In this document: positions 17,349 to 26,096 of the stretch, in pieces
Numbering within the stretch: position 1 is the first letter of the stretch
How the letters are laid out: each line of letters opens with the position of its first letter
From: Actinomycetaceae bacterium zg-1166
GTDB taxonomy: Bacteria; Actinomycetota; Actinomycetes; Actinomycetales; Actinomycetaceae
Assembly: GCA_015679245.1 (NCBI GenBank)
Contig: CP064953.1
Location: forward strand, 992,001 to 1,056,000
Length of the DNA stretch: 64,000 nucleotides
Direction: 5' to 3'
Notes under the pieces: generated by a model
Databases searched by the model: none
What the model saw: the letters and a program-made list of their open reading frames with translations, nothing else
What the model was told of the DNA's origin: nothing
Made by a program: the position numbers and the translations under genes

Positions 17349-17478
17349 CCTGTCCGAGCGTCGTAGAGATCGAGAGGCCCCAATCCCCTCGCCAGCGCCG
17401 CCAGGTTCCCCCGTGTCTGCCGATCAGCACCGAGGTGGGCATCGTTGAGGGTCGCAGAACATGCCGCGTCACACGGGC

Positions 17479-17869
17479 TTACGCGTTTTTTGAGTAGGTG
17501 TAGAGGCGGGATTGTTGCCTCCACCGGTTGTCTTCGCGGGCGGTCTTGGACGAGTGGCACGGCTTACACAGCGCTTGCAGGTTCGCCTCATCATGGCTGC
17601 CGCCACAATCCAGCGGAAGAATGTGGTCAACCTCGGTGGCAGGGGGTGACGCGTCCGTCCCGCTCGCACTGTTCACACAACGGGTGGGCTGCAATGTATC
17701 GGCCCCGGATCTTGCGCCACGCGTGACCGTAACGCTTGTTGATCTTCGAGTCTCGTTGGTACTTCCGGTAACGAACGGCTTCGGTGGCCGTGTGCTCGGG
17801 GCAGAAGCGGGTGTTGGTCAGCTCCGGACAGCCCGGCGCTGAACACGGACGCTTCGGCTTTCTCGGCAC
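17479..17869 (-). pseudogene. HNH endonuclease (first copy) with a one-base frameshift
   Basis: The GTG at 17869 opens VPRKPKRPCSAPGCPELTNT, and the frame runs through INKRYGHAWRKIRGRYIAAH, PLCEQCERDGRVTP. There an extra T near 17642 shifts the frame, and the HNH core continues in the next frame as ATEVDHILPLDCGGSHDEAN, LQALCKPCHSSKTARED. The intact version at 51851-52234 lacks the extra base. Phage HNH proteins beside TerS assist terminase at cos. An IS481 element lies 77 bp upstream. Confidence 0.85.
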
Positions 17870-17945
17870 CGTACTCACCGCCCTCCAGGCATTGTCTGGT
17901 TTCAGGACATCGTTCCGTCTTGACTGATCACTCTGACAGCATTGT

Positions 17946-19255
17946 TGTCTCACGTGATCGTTCCGGGGTGTCTCACGTGATCGTTCCGCTTTAGTCGGCA
18001 TCGTGCGATCATGAACAACACACAAAAGAACCGGGTCATCGTCATGGCCATTATCGAAGGAAACATGAGCACCACTGAAGCTGCTCACCGTTTCAAAGTC
18101 TCAACCAGATGGGTACGAAAACTTCTCCAGCGCTACCACGAAGGAGGCTTAGCAGCCGTTGATCCACAATCAAAGGCACCCCGATCAAACCCGCATCAAT
18201 ACACCGATACAACCATCACCCAGATACTGAGCATCCGAGACCAACTCACCAATCAAGGACTAGACAACGGACCACATTCCATCTGGCTTCAATTACCCCA
18301 AGCCAACCGCCCATCAGTAACAACAATCTGGCGCATCCTCAAACGCCACAACCTGATCACACCCCAACCCCAAAAACGACCACGCTCATCATGGATCCGA
18401 TTCCAAGCCGACCTCCCCAACGAATGCTGGCAATCAGACTTCACCCACTGGCCACTAGCAGACGGAACCGACACCGAAATCATCACCTGGCTCGACGACC
18501 ACTCCCGCTACCTCCTGCATGTCTCAGCCCACCCACGCATCACCACACCCATCGTCATCGAAACCTTCACTCATACCAGCGATATCCACGCACTACCAGC
18601 ATCAACACTGACCGACAATGGCATGGTCTACACCACCAAACTCGCCCGCGGAAACCGCACTAACACCCAACCCAACGGCTTCGAACAACTCCTCTGCGAC
18701 CTATGCATTACACAAAAGAACGGCCGACCAAACCACCCCACCACACAAGGCAAAATCGAGCGATACCACCAAACCCTCAAAAAATGGCTACGCGCCCAAC
18801 CACCAGCTGCCACCATAAACGAACTCAACACACAACTAAGCCACTTCCAAAACCTCTACAACACCCAACGCCCCCCACCGAGCCCTCGCAAACACAACCC
18901 CCCACGAGGCCTACAACGCACTACCCAAAGCGCAACCCACCCTAGAAAAAGAACCACACACCTTCTGGCGAATCCGCTACGACAAAGTCGATAAAGGAGG
19001 AAAAATAACCATCAGATACGCCGGAGAACTACGCAAACTCCACATCGGATACAACTACCGAGAACAACGAGTCATCACGCTCATCCACGCCAATAACACC
19101 ATCACCATCGAACGCGAAACAGGCACCATCATTGCCGAACACACCATCGACAAAACCCGAACACACCAACCCAAAAAACGGAACGATGACGCGAGACATA
19201 CCAACACAAAATAAAAAAACATCTCGCGACACAGCCGGAACTATGTCGCGAGACA
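17946..19255 (+). mobile_element. IS481-like insertion sequence with doubled terminal repeats
   Basis: The left end carries TGTCTCACGTGATCGTTCCG twice (17946-17965 and 17969-17988). The right end carries two inverted counterparts, CGGAACGATGACGCGAGACA (19179-19198) and CGGAACTATGTCGCGAGACA (19236-19255). The element is about 1.31 kb and holds one transposase. No clear target duplication was seen; the flanks CATTGT and ACAATG are inverted, not direct, repeats. It is more AT/C-skewed than its surroundings. Confidence 0.85.
18011..19214 (+). pseudogene. IS481 family transposase, frameshifted at a C6 run
   Basis: N-terminal HTH (STTEAAHRFKVSTRWVRKLL), then the rve-type DDE core: CWQSDFTHWPLADG (first Asp), STLTDNGMVYTT (second Asp) and HPTTQGKIERYHQTLKKWLR (Glu). 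At C6 (18871-18876) the frame RPPPSPRKHNPPRG replaces the expected RPHRALANTTPHEAYNALP, which continues in the adjacent frame through EPHTFWRIRYDKVDKGG and HIGYNYREQRVITLIHANNT to a TAA at 19214. One C fewer would restore the whole protein. Either a recent inactivation or slippage at the C run; the catalytic triad lies upstream and is intact. Confidence 0.85.
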
Positions 19256-19593
19256 TCACAATGGTTCTTTAGTGTCAGCAAATGATACAAGCGGCCTGCT
19301 GGGTGCATTTTTCCCAAGGTGGGTGCAATTGTGTGTGGGGTGGGTGCAAATTGAAATCTTTTCTTTGACTAGTACTAAATAAATTATTAGCACAACCATG
19401 TAACTGTGCATAAATATTCAGTTATGAACTAACTAAGACTGCATGATAAACCGAAGTGAAATATAAGTACACCAGAACATCAACGTTGCTTTAACTCCTC
19501 AAGCAGAGTAAATCATCTTCACTCGTCACACCAACCGAGGTTGTGCATTGGATCTAGGATCGCACTTAACAAGGATTCTTATTCATCGTTCTA
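19256..19593. other. AT-rich non-coding stretch with three GGGTGCA repeats
   Basis: No gene is apparent. TGGGTGCA recurs three times with about 21-bp spacing (near 19299, 19320 and 19343), each followed by T- or A-rich sequence. The rest is AT-rich spacer before the abiH stop. The prophage attachment site could be here, but no core repeat can be tested because the other end lies outside the window. Confidence 0.4.
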
Positions 19594-20685
19594 TCAGATA
19601 TCCAAAAAATCTGAACCAATCTTACATATCTGCAATTTAGACAAACCCTCACTCGAAAGAAAACAGCCAGCCTTACTCAAAAACTCTGAGGCTTCGTCTT
19701 CTACATAATATGAAATTTTCCATATGGCGTCAGGGAATTTGTCCGCGATCAATTGGAAATATGGAATATCTACCTCGCCTAGCGAATGTCCGATAACGAA
19801 GATTCGATCAATCTCAGACGAACTGACATCTCTCAAAAACTCTTCAAGCTCCGGTTCTGAAAGCGCTTTTTCAAACTCATTAAGAGTTTCTCCTACATTT
19901 TTTATAAAATCATCAACAGACTCATCCATAGACAGCGCCAACTTGAAGTCAACAACGTTGGATGGATATGAATATATTTGTGTGTCCCCAAACTCATCTA
20001 CTTCAGTTACAACAGGAGGATCATAATATAGGTTTTCTGTGTCAATTATAATATCTTCAGATTTAGTCAAACGACTAGCTACATTCCCCCAAATAGGGCA
20101 GTCAGTTCCGTGAATATGTAAGACGTCGCTTGAATCAATACGGTAAAGATCTTCCACTGTGTCAGTAAAATTAAAAGTTACAACTTTTGAGATATTATTG
20201 AAGTTGAGCAGACGTTTCCTGTCCACTAAGTCGATATTTGCTTGTAATACCATTTTACGTAACCCACATTCGAGGAAATCTCTTATATCAGATAACTCTT
20301 TATCTTCATCTACGAGGTTATCAGCAGAAGGTTTACATGAAGTTACTTGATATATCGCATTATCTACCGCAGTATAGTCGTCACCATAGTTTTCATCTTC
20401 AGGTCCGAACGCATACATGAACGGATTACTATTCTCTTCGTAATATTCTCCAATTAATTCTTGACGTTTATCTATAAACTTTTCTAAAAAGCTAGGAGTG
20501 AATGCGCCGACTCGACTCTCGAAATCACGCCATAACTTCTCGTTATTTTCGAAAAACATTTCATCGACAGTTTTAAACAAGTCGGGATTATCGTTTTTTA
20601 AGATTTCCCGATATGTATATGTATAATCCGTATGGAGACCATGATATAAATCAAATCCATTTCCCAGGATTACTAGACCGGACAC
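19594..20685 (-). CDS. abiH: AbiH family abortive-infection protein
   Basis: A 363-residue protein started at GTG 20685 (GAGGTG upstream). It has the AbiH marks: N-terminal LVILGNGFDLYHGLHTDYTY, a central VVTFNFTDTVEDLYRI followed by VLHIHGTDCPIWGN, and C-terminal DRIFVIGHSLGEVDIPYFQL. The GNGFD, FN(Y/F)T, HIHG and GHSLGxxD motifs resemble the SIR2-like fold of phage-defence effectors, though the AbiH reaction is not established. The gene is clearly AT-richer than the prophage and sits between the recombinases and the IS481 element, at the integration end of the prophage, a common place for superinfection-defence cargo. Intact by length and motifs. Confidence 0.9.
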   Translation of the reverse strand: MSGLVILGNGFDLYHGLHTDYTYTYREILKNDNPDLFKTVDEMFFENNEKLWRDFESRVGAFTPSFLEKFIDKRQELIGEYYEENSNPFMYAFGPEDENYGDDYTAVDNAIYQVTSCKPSADNLVDEDKELSDIRDFLECGLRKMVLQANIDLVDRKRLLNFNNISKVVTFNFTDTVEDLYRIDSSDVLHIHGTDCPIWGNVASRLTKSEDIIIDTENLYYDPPVVTEVDEFGDTQIYSYPSNVVDFKLALSMDESVDDFIKNVGETLNEFEKALSEPELEEFLRDVSSSEIDRIFVIGHSLGEVDIPYFQLIADKFPDAIWKISYYVEDEASEFLSKAGCFLSSEGLSKLQICKIGSDFLDI

Positions 20686-20858
20686 CTGTCACCTCGCGCA
20701 TATAAATCATGTGTTTTAACTACCCTACCAAAGCAACAATACTATTCGTTACCTTTTTTGTTACGAAGAAGTCGCACCATAGCCGGGATTGATTTAACGC
20801 TCCTACTCATCATTTTGCACTAAAACTCTTTGCCCACAAGAGACAGATGAGGGTAGCC

Positions 20859-22412
20859 TCAGTGTTCATCCTTGAAGGTGATGGTGATGGTGCCGTCGGT
20901 GTGGATGGTGGCCTGGTCGATGAGAGTTAGCCAAGCAGTGTCTGAGTATTGGAGGGGGCTTTGGTTTTCTAGGTAGTGGGCGATGTTTTTGGCGGCAGCG
21001 ATTTTCTCATCAGCCCGAGCGATCTCTGCGCTCAGTTCTTGGTAGCGCTTTTCTTGCTCTGCCCTCTCGGTTTCGAGCTGGTGGTATTGCTGGTCGTATT
21101 CGCCGGCGCTGATGGCGTGGTGGGTGGCCAGAGTAATCAGCTGGCTAAGGCGTGACTGAACTTGCTCGAGGTTGGCAGTGATGTTCTGCTGGCGGGTTTT
21201 TAGCTCGTCGATGGCCAGCAGTTTCTTCTCGATCAAGTCCAGTGTGCTTTGTACACCTTTGGTGGTGGCGTAGTGGCTGGTTACTGCTTGGGTGAAGGCT
21301 TCTTGGATGTCTTCTTCGGACACGTGTGGGGTGTTGCAGCGGGTGTTTTTCTCGTACTTGGCTGAGCAGCGCCAGATGTGTTTTTGGTATTTGGTTCCCG
21401 AATGCCACACCTTGCGTCCGTAGGCGCTACCGCATTGTCCGCAGATTACGCGTCCGCAAAACGGGTGCTTGTATGAGGTGGCGTCTTTGGCGTGGTAGGC
21501 AAGTTTAGCTTGCACTAATTGCCACACGTCAGGGGCAATGATGGCCTCATGGTTGGCGTGTACGTAGTACTGGGCGACCTGGCCGTTGTTGGGTTTGATG
21601 GTTTTGGTCAGGAAGTCAGCGGTGTAGGTCTTTTGCAATAGCGCATCGCCCTTGTATTTCTCGTTGGTCAGGATCGAGCGGATTGTTTGGGTGCGCCAGA
21701 TTTGCTTCCCCCTGGGTGTGGGGATTTTATCCCGAGTGAGGTCTTGGGCGATTTGGGCTGGGGAAGCACCTGAGAGGAACTGGGCGTAGATACGGCGCAC
21801 CACCTTAGCCTGCTCCGGCTCAATCGCCAGGTTTCCGTCTTTACCTTTCTTGTAGCCAAGTAGGGATGAGTATGGGACGAGGACTTTTCCGTCTGCGAAG
21901 CGTTTCCTGTGCCCCCAGGTCACGTTCTCGCTAATGCTTCTCGATTCTTCCTGGGCCAGGGAGGACATGATGGTGATGAGCAGTTCACCTTTGGAATCGA
22001 AGGTGAAAATGTTTTCTTTCTCAAACCACACCTCTACCCCGGCGTCTTTAAGACGTCTGACGGTGGTCAGCGAATCAACGGTGTTACGGGCGAAGCGTGA
22101 AACGCTCTTGGTGATAATCAGATCGATTTTTCCCTCCAACGCGTCGCGGATCATGTTTTGGAAGCCAACGCGTTTGGTTGTGGAGGTGCCGCTGATACCT
22201 TCATCGGAGTACATGCCCGCGAACTGCCAAGTAGCACGCGAATTAATCAACTTCGTGTAGTAGTCGATTTGGGTGCGATAGGACTGGACTTGTTCTTCCA
22301 TATCCGTAGACACTCGCGCGTAGGCAGCCACCCGACGCACCATACTGGGAGCCTTGCTACTGCTGCTTTGGGTGGTTTTGGTGGCGGGTATCGCCGTAAT
22401 CGTTTTAGCCAA
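20859..22412 (-). CDS. Large serine recombinase 1 (with long C-terminal coiled coil)
   Basis: Site-specific integrase of the large serine family, 517 residues. The resolvase domain shows VAAYARVSTDMEEQVQSYRT (nucleophile in RVST), MYSDEGISGTST and KSVSRFARNTVDSL. The recombinase domain follows (GYKKGKDGNLAIEPEQAKVV), then a zinc ribbon CGRVICGQCGSAYGRK with WRCSAKYEKNTRC, and a coiled coil (residues about 400-480). The apparent start is TTG at 22412, overlapping the stop of recombinase 2 by eight bases, so the two are translationally coupled. It closes the integration operon. The pair probably works together, since recombinase 2 lacks the coiled coil. Confidence 0.93.
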   Translation of the reverse strand: MAKTITAIPATKTTQSSSSKAPSMVRRVAAYARVSTDMEEQVQSYRTQIDYYTKLINSRATWQFAGMYSDEGISGTSTTKRVGFQNMIRDALEGKIDLIITKSVSRFARNTVDSLTTVRRLKDAGVEVWFEKENIFTFDSKGELLITIMSSLAQEESRSISENVTWGHRKRFADGKVLVPYSSLLGYKKGKDGNLAIEPEQAKVVRRIYAQFLSGASPAQIAQDLTRDKIPTPRGKQIWRTQTIRSILTNEKYKGDALLQKTYTADFLTKTIKPNNGQVAQYYVHANHEAIIAPDVWQLVQAKLAYHAKDATSYKHPFCGRVICGQCGSAYGRKVWHSGTKYQKHIWRCSAKYEKNTRCNTPHVSEEDIQEAFTQAVTSHYATTKGVQSTLDLIEKKLLAIDELKTRQQNITANLEQVQSRLSQLITLATHHAISAGEYDQQYHQLETERAEQEKRYQELSAEIARADEKIAAAKNIAHYLENQSPLQYSDTAWLTLIDQATIHTDGTITITFKDEH

Positions 22413-23673
22413 CGCTTCTCACCTCTCCTTCCACACTCGGGTGACCGTCGCTCTGGTAGCGCCGGATACTCCCTCCCGCCAACTCCACGCACACGCTCCG
22501 GTCGGGGCTGATTGTGATGGCATTGATCCCCGTAATGACAGCTTCCTCATCCCACGCATCGAGGCCGAGGGCGTCTTGGCAGATGTGTTTGAGGACCTCT
22601 TCGCGCACCCTGGGTGCCTGGCAGGGATTGCCCTGGCCACGGGTCGCGTTGTAGCACCACCAGAACTTGTGGCTTGTTCCCGACCTGGTTTTGGTGCGAC
22701 GGTGGAAATGTTTCGAGCACACTGTGCAGGTGATTTTCGAGGTCAACGCCATGCTGCCCCCACTGGGGGTGCGTGCCCGACCGACTTGACGGCGCATGGC
22801 CAGTATCTCTTGGACTTGGTCGAAGAGCGCCGGGTCAATGATGGGCTCATGGGCACCATCAACCACCCACGAATCAAGCTCCCCCTCATTACGTTTAACC
22901 GTGCTGGTGGCCAGGTGGGGGCGGAAGTATTTTTGGCACACAACCCGCCCCGCATACACCTCATTTTCTAGCCACTTGCGCATCGTCTTGCCCCGAAACT
23001 CTCGCCCCCACCTAGGGAGCACACCCTCATCATTGAGCATGTCGGCGGTCTTTTCTGGGCTGATACCAGCCAGGTAGTTGTTGAAAAGGCGGCGCACCAC
23101 CACCGCTTCTTCCTCAATAACAACTAGGGTGCCTTGCTGGTAGGCGTACCCGTAGGGGTGGCGTGAATGTGGGGTGCCATCAGCGTATTTTTTGCGTATC
23201 CCCCACTTCACATTCGCACTGTTCGTCTCGGATTCTGCCTGCGCGAAAGCGGCCAGCAAAGTCAAGAGCACCTCGCCTTGGGCACTGGCAGTATCAATGC
23301 TCTCGCGTTCGAAGCGCACTGATACGCCTAGGCTTTTTAGTTCACGCACTACCTCGAGTAAGTCCGTGGTGTTTCGGGCCAGACGCGAAATCGACTTACA
23401 CAACACCACATCCACCCCACCAGAGCGCGCCAGGGCCATTAAGTCCGCTAGGCCAGCGCGCCCAGTGCGTTTAGTACCAGTTGCTCCTTCGTCTGAGAAA
23501 ATCCCGGCAAACTCCCACCCTGGGGTCGACTCAATCAGGTGCAGATAATAAGAGACCTGGGCAGACAATGACGAGAGCTGGCGTTCATGCTCGGTTGAAA
23601 CCCGCACATACGCCGCCACCCGTAACCGCTCCCCCACGCTTGTCGGGGTAATCACTTCAAGCCTGCCTGCCAT
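22405..23673 (-). CDS. Large serine recombinase 2 (short C-terminus)
   Basis: 422 residues with resolvase domain VAAYVRVSTEHERQLSSLSA, IFSDEGATGTKRTGRAG and CKSISRLARNTTDLLEVV, recombinase domain EEEAVVVRRLFNNYLAGISP, and zinc ribbon TCTVCSKHFHRR with FWWCYNATRGQGNPC. After the ribbon there are only about 60 residues, so the regulatory coiled coil of recombinase 1 is absent. Tandem, overlapping large serine recombinases are known from other Gram-positive elements (ccrA/ccrB of SCCmec is the best-known pair), where both are needed for some reactions. That division of labour is inferred here. Confidence 0.93.
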   Translation of the reverse strand: MAGRLEVITPTSVGERLRVAAYVRVSTEHERQLSSLSAQVSYYLHLIESTPGWEFAGIFSDEGATGTKRTGRAGLADLMALARSGGVDVVLCKSISRLARNTTDLLEVVRELKSLGVSVRFERESIDTASAQGEVLLTLLAAFAQAESETNSANVKWGIRKKYADGTPHSRHPYGYAYQQGTLVVIEEEAVVVRRLFNNYLAGISPEKTADMLNDEGVLPRWGREFRGKTMRKWLENEVYAGRVVCQKYFRPHLATSTVKRNEGELDSWVVDGAHEPIIDPALFDQVQEILAMRRQVGRARTPSGGSMALTSKITCTVCSKHFHRRTKTRSGTSHKFWWCYNATRGQGNPCQAPRVREEVLKHICQDALGLDAWDEEAVITGINAITISPDRSVCVELAGGSIRRYQSDGHPSVEGEVRSVG

Positions 23674-23744
23674 AACCTTCCCCTTGTCACCTCAATCCAC
23701 AACTCTTTGCATCTACCTAAGGGTTTTCTTTGCTTCTTGGTGTT

Positions 23745-23948
23745 TCAATGAACGCTTAAAACCTGCGGGTTATCCACTCCAACGCGCACAAACAACCGCC
23801 CCACCACCGCATCAGGAAACGCCTCGCTCAGCCCCTCCAACACCACACGCGCCTGGTCCTGATCGAGCACTCCCCCACCAACGAGGGCTGCCACAAACTG
23901 CGCCCCCTGCAACAACGCCACCTCGCTGGCCAGGTCCTGACCGCCCAT
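23745..23948 (-). CDS. Small protein between regulator and recombinases
   Basis: 67 residues beginning MGGQDLASEVALLQGAQFVA with a helical, hydrophobic first half and a C-terminal VGRLFVRVGVDNPQVLSVH. The ATG shares a base with the regulator stop (TGATG), so it is coupled to it, and recombinase 2 begins about 70 bp downstream. Small coupled genes here might be excision factors, but this one has no recognisable DNA-binding motif. Family unknown. Confidence 0.6.
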   Translation of the reverse strand: MGGQDLASEVALLQGAQFVAALVGGGVLDQDQARVVLEGLSEAFPDAVVGRLFVRVGVDNPQVLSVH

Positions 23949-24364
23949 CAACGCCGACCACCCTTAGTGCCAAACCGGGCACGGACATAACACGAATGGC
24001 AGCAGTACTTACGACCCTTATTCCCATACGCACTAAAACCCTGCCCACAATGCGCACAAGTGAAGGAATAAATAGCCTGACGATTAAGGTGCTCGGGGTG
24101 GGCATGCCACCAAGCCAAGCGGCAAGTAGCAGAGCAAAACCGGCGACGAGCCACCGGCATGCAAGCCTCAATTTCTTGGCCGCACTGCTCACACACCACC
24201 CCGCCATCCACAGCACTCGGGTTCTCGGTATCGATGCTCTGTCGACGACACAACGATTTGACCGTGTTGCGACTCAAACCCACTTCCAAAGCGATCTGAC
24301 CAAACGAGTGACCCCGACGACGAAGCGCAAACACCTGCTCTCTAACAAGCGCATCCACAGCCAT
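23948..24364 (-). CDS. HTH and double zinc-ribbon regulator (sigma-70 region 4-like)
   Basis: 138 residues from the ATG at 24364 (GGAGG five bases upstream). An N-terminal helix-turn-helix (VFALRRRGHSFGQIALEVGL, SRNTVKSLCRRQ) is followed by two Cys4 ribbons: CEQCGQEI with RRFCSATCR, and CAHCGQGF with RKYCCHSCY. Related proteins are often labelled sigma-70-like because of the HTH, but there is no core-binding region 2, so a DNA-binding regulator of the integration operon is more likely. Its ribosome-binding site lies inside a leader hairpin, which suggests translational control. Confidence 0.75.
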   Translation of the reverse strand: MAVDALVREQVFALRRRGHSFGQIALEVGLSRNTVKSLCRRQSIDTENPSAVDGGVVCEQCGQEIEACMPVARRRFCSATCRLAWWHAHPEHLNRQAIYSFTCAHCGQGFSAYGNKGRKYCCHSCYVRARFGTKGGRR

Positions 24365-24365
24365 G

Positions 24366-24405
24366 CCAACCTCCATACGAGAAAAACTTTCCTGACGTAT
24401 GGAGG
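24366..24405 (-). promoter_or_regulatory. Leader hairpin that sequesters the ribosome-binding site of the HTH/zinc-ribbon gene
   Basis: On the minus strand CTCCATACG and CGTATGGAG form a perfect nine-base stem. The 3' arm contains the GGAG of the ribosome-binding site five bases from ATG 24364. Closed, it should block initiation. Confidence 0.6.
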
Positions 24406-24431
24406 GCTCCAAGCGGCCACGATTTATAACC
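24401..24431 (-). promoter_or_regulatory. 31-bp leader/promoter box, copy 1
   Basis: Plus-strand ends are GGAGGGCTCCAAGC and GATTTATAACC. The box at 58133-58163 has the same length and differs at about six positions. On the minus strand it holds GGTTATAAATC, whose TATAAA could be a -10 element. It lies upstream of a sequestering hairpin in both places. Confidence 0.55.
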
Positions 24432-24523
24432 CCCCACCCCCAAGGCACACAAAAAGCGCCCCCACCCAAACACACAAAGGTGAATGGGCAGGGGCGCATG
24501 AAAAAGGTTGAAGCCCGGCTGTT

Positions 24524-25297
24524 TTAGTAGCCGAGCTTCCGATTCACCAGGGCTTGGACAGCCTTGTAGTTGGCTCCAAGGCGTCGTCGGCGTTCGTCTC
24601 CGTTTCCGAACTCGCCTCGGATGACCGCATCAGCAAGGGCGTTCAAATCCGGCCCGCCAGAGTTGGGCGTGGAGCCGTAGCCTAGGCGCTGGTTCACAAT
24701 CGCCTGCACAGCACCGTACTTCGAACCCAGCCGTCGTCGGCGTTCGTCACCATTGCCATACTCGCCGCGCAGCACCGCGTCCGCCAGTGCGTTCAGGTCA
24801 CCAGAAGGCACGCTTGCATGAGTAGCAGGTGTGGCGTTGCCTCCTCCGCCACCTCCGCCTAGCCAGGGTACGAGCACAGTGGTGGGCGGGTAGTAGCGTC
24901 CAGGGCAGTCCGTAGACGTACAGTCCTTGTGGCCAAGAATGGTCAGCGGCCCATGCTTGGCTTGGAGGTCGCGGATTAGTTCAGCCACGGTGGCTTTATC
25001 CGCGTCGGAGCAGCGGGGGTTGCATTCGATCCCAATGGACTCAAGGTTCTTCACCCAGTTGCCGGCGTGGTAGGCGGTGTTTCCATCTGCGACGAGTTGT
25101 GCGACGCGTCCGGCCTCTGCCACGTAGTGGGCGGAGGTGTTGTTGCCGCCGCGTTCGAACCAGCGGATAGTGCCCTCAAAGGTGGGGTGTTTGGCGGGGT
25201 CATCCCAGTGATGCACCACAATGTATTTGATGCGGTGGCCTTGGCGGCCTGTCGTGAAAGCGGTGGCGTCGTGGGAATGGTCAATCGTGTAAGACAT
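24524..25297 (-). CDS. Endolysin: N-acetylmuramoyl-L-alanine amidase with two CW_7-type cell-wall repeats
   Basis: Cuts the bond between muramic acid and the stem peptide to release progeny. The amidase_2 (T7 lysozyme/PGRP-like) domain occupies residues 1-145, with zinc ligands in KYIVVHHWDD and LGHKDCTSTDCPG. After a Gly-rich linker come two near-identical repeats, DLNALADAVLRGEYGNGDER and DLNALADAVIRGEFGNGDER, each ending in a YxAVQAxVN block, as in Cpl-7 repeats that bind muropeptide. The ribosome-binding site GGAG is eight bases before ATG. No signal peptide, so it depends on the holins downstream in the same operon order. Confidence 0.93.
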   Translation of the reverse strand: MSYTIDHSHDATAFTTGRQGHRIKYIVVHHWDDPAKHPTFEGTIRWFERGGNNTSAHYVAEAGRVAQLVADGNTAYHAGNWVKNLESIGIECNPRCSDADKATVAELIRDLQAKHGPLTILGHKDCTSTDCPGRYYPPTTVLVPWLGGGGGGGNATPATHASVPSGDLNALADAVLRGEYGNGDERRRRLGSKYGAVQAIVNQRLGYGSTPNSGGPDLNALADAVIRGEFGNGDERRRRLGANYKAVQALVNRKLGY

Positions 25298-25330
25298 AGC
25301 AGTTTTCTCCTTGATGTAGTGGATGGGTTT

Positions 25331-25492
25331 TTAGGGTTGGACGATCACGTGCAACCAAATCAGCGCGGTCAATAGCGGGGTGATGGCCTGCTCCCACACC
25401 CACCAGGACAGAACGACCAGGCCAGCAACCATGAAGATGCCGGCCAAAGCAGTGAGGGTGGCTGGCAGGTGGGAGGCGGGTTTAGTCACCAT
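25331..25492 (-). CDS. Small holin-like membrane protein
   Basis: 53 residues, MVTKPASHLPATLTALAGIF then MVAGLVVLSWWVWEQAITPL and LTALIWLHVIVQP: two short hydrophobic segments separated by a Glu-Gln turn. The ATG at 25492 overlaps the stop of the larger holin gene by 11 bases, and the lysin follows. Dual small membrane proteins in lysis cassettes usually include a second holin or antiholin. Assignment rests on size, hydrophobicity and position. Confidence 0.65.
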   Translation of the reverse strand: MVTKPASHLPATLTALAGIFMVAGLVVLSWWVWEQAITPLLTALIWLHVIVQP

Positions 25493-26057
25493 CACCACCT
25501 GCCTCGCCTTCGGGCGCGGGTTTGGTGGTGTGGGCTAGAGGCTTACGCACTTCTGCGATGTTGACTTCAGGGACATGTGGACGAGGCACCGCCACCGGCT
25601 CACTCGTGTCTGTTGCGGCGTGGCGACCGTGGGCCGAGCCCAAAAGACCATCCGCCATGGTGCTTTCACGCTCGGTGAGGGTGGCTAAGGCCTGGCTGAA
25701 CTTGGGTGGTACTGGCAGGCCAAGGACGGTGGCGTTTTCGATCAGGGAGATGCCTTCGTTGGCGATGTAGAAGAAGATCACCGCCCCGCGAAGCACCCCC
25801 ACCCCACCAAGCACGTGAGTGTCCATCAGCTGGGCTAGAGCAACGAAGGCGAGGATGAGCATCTTGCCGAACAGGCCCTTAAACCCAACCGCGCTGGAGA
25901 GTTTTCGGGTGGTGATGGCTGCCATGACGCCGGAGATGTAGTCGGCGGTGATGAAGGCGAGCAGGGTGTAGAGGAGGGCGTCGGGGGTGCCAAACACCCA
26001 ACCAGCCCCTGCGCCAATGATTCCGGCGATGGTGCGTAGATAGTGGTCTAGTGGCAT
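25482..26057 (-). CDS. Phage holin (holin_4 / toxin-secretion holin type)
   Basis: 191 residues with four hydrophobic segments in the first 130 (AGIIGAGAGWVFGTPDALLY, TLLAFITADYISGVMAAITT, FGKMLILAFVALAQLMDTHV, VLRGAVIFFYIANEGISLIE) and a long charged cytoplasmic tail. The TADYISGVMAA and FYIANEGISLIENA motifs are characteristic of the holin family of Firmicute and actinobacterial siphophages. It forms pores that let the lysin out. First gene of the lysis cassette, behind the terminator at 26097. Confidence 0.9.
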   Translation of the reverse strand: MPLDHYLRTIAGIIGAGAGWVFGTPDALLYTLLAFITADYISGVMAAITTRKLSSAVGFKGLFGKMLILAFVALAQLMDTHVLGGVGVLRGAVIFFYIANEGISLIENATVLGLPVPPKFSQALATLTERESTMADGLLGSAHGRHAATDTSEPVAVPRPHVPEVNIAEVRKPLAHTTKPAPEGEAGGDGD

Positions 26058-26096
26058 GAGAAATCAGTTCCTTCCAAGAGAGGTTTGGGCATGAAA

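Noticed and set aside
19256-20858. Prophage attachment core
   Set aside because: The left end must lie near here, but without the right end of the prophage no direct repeat can be identified, so no coordinate is claimed.
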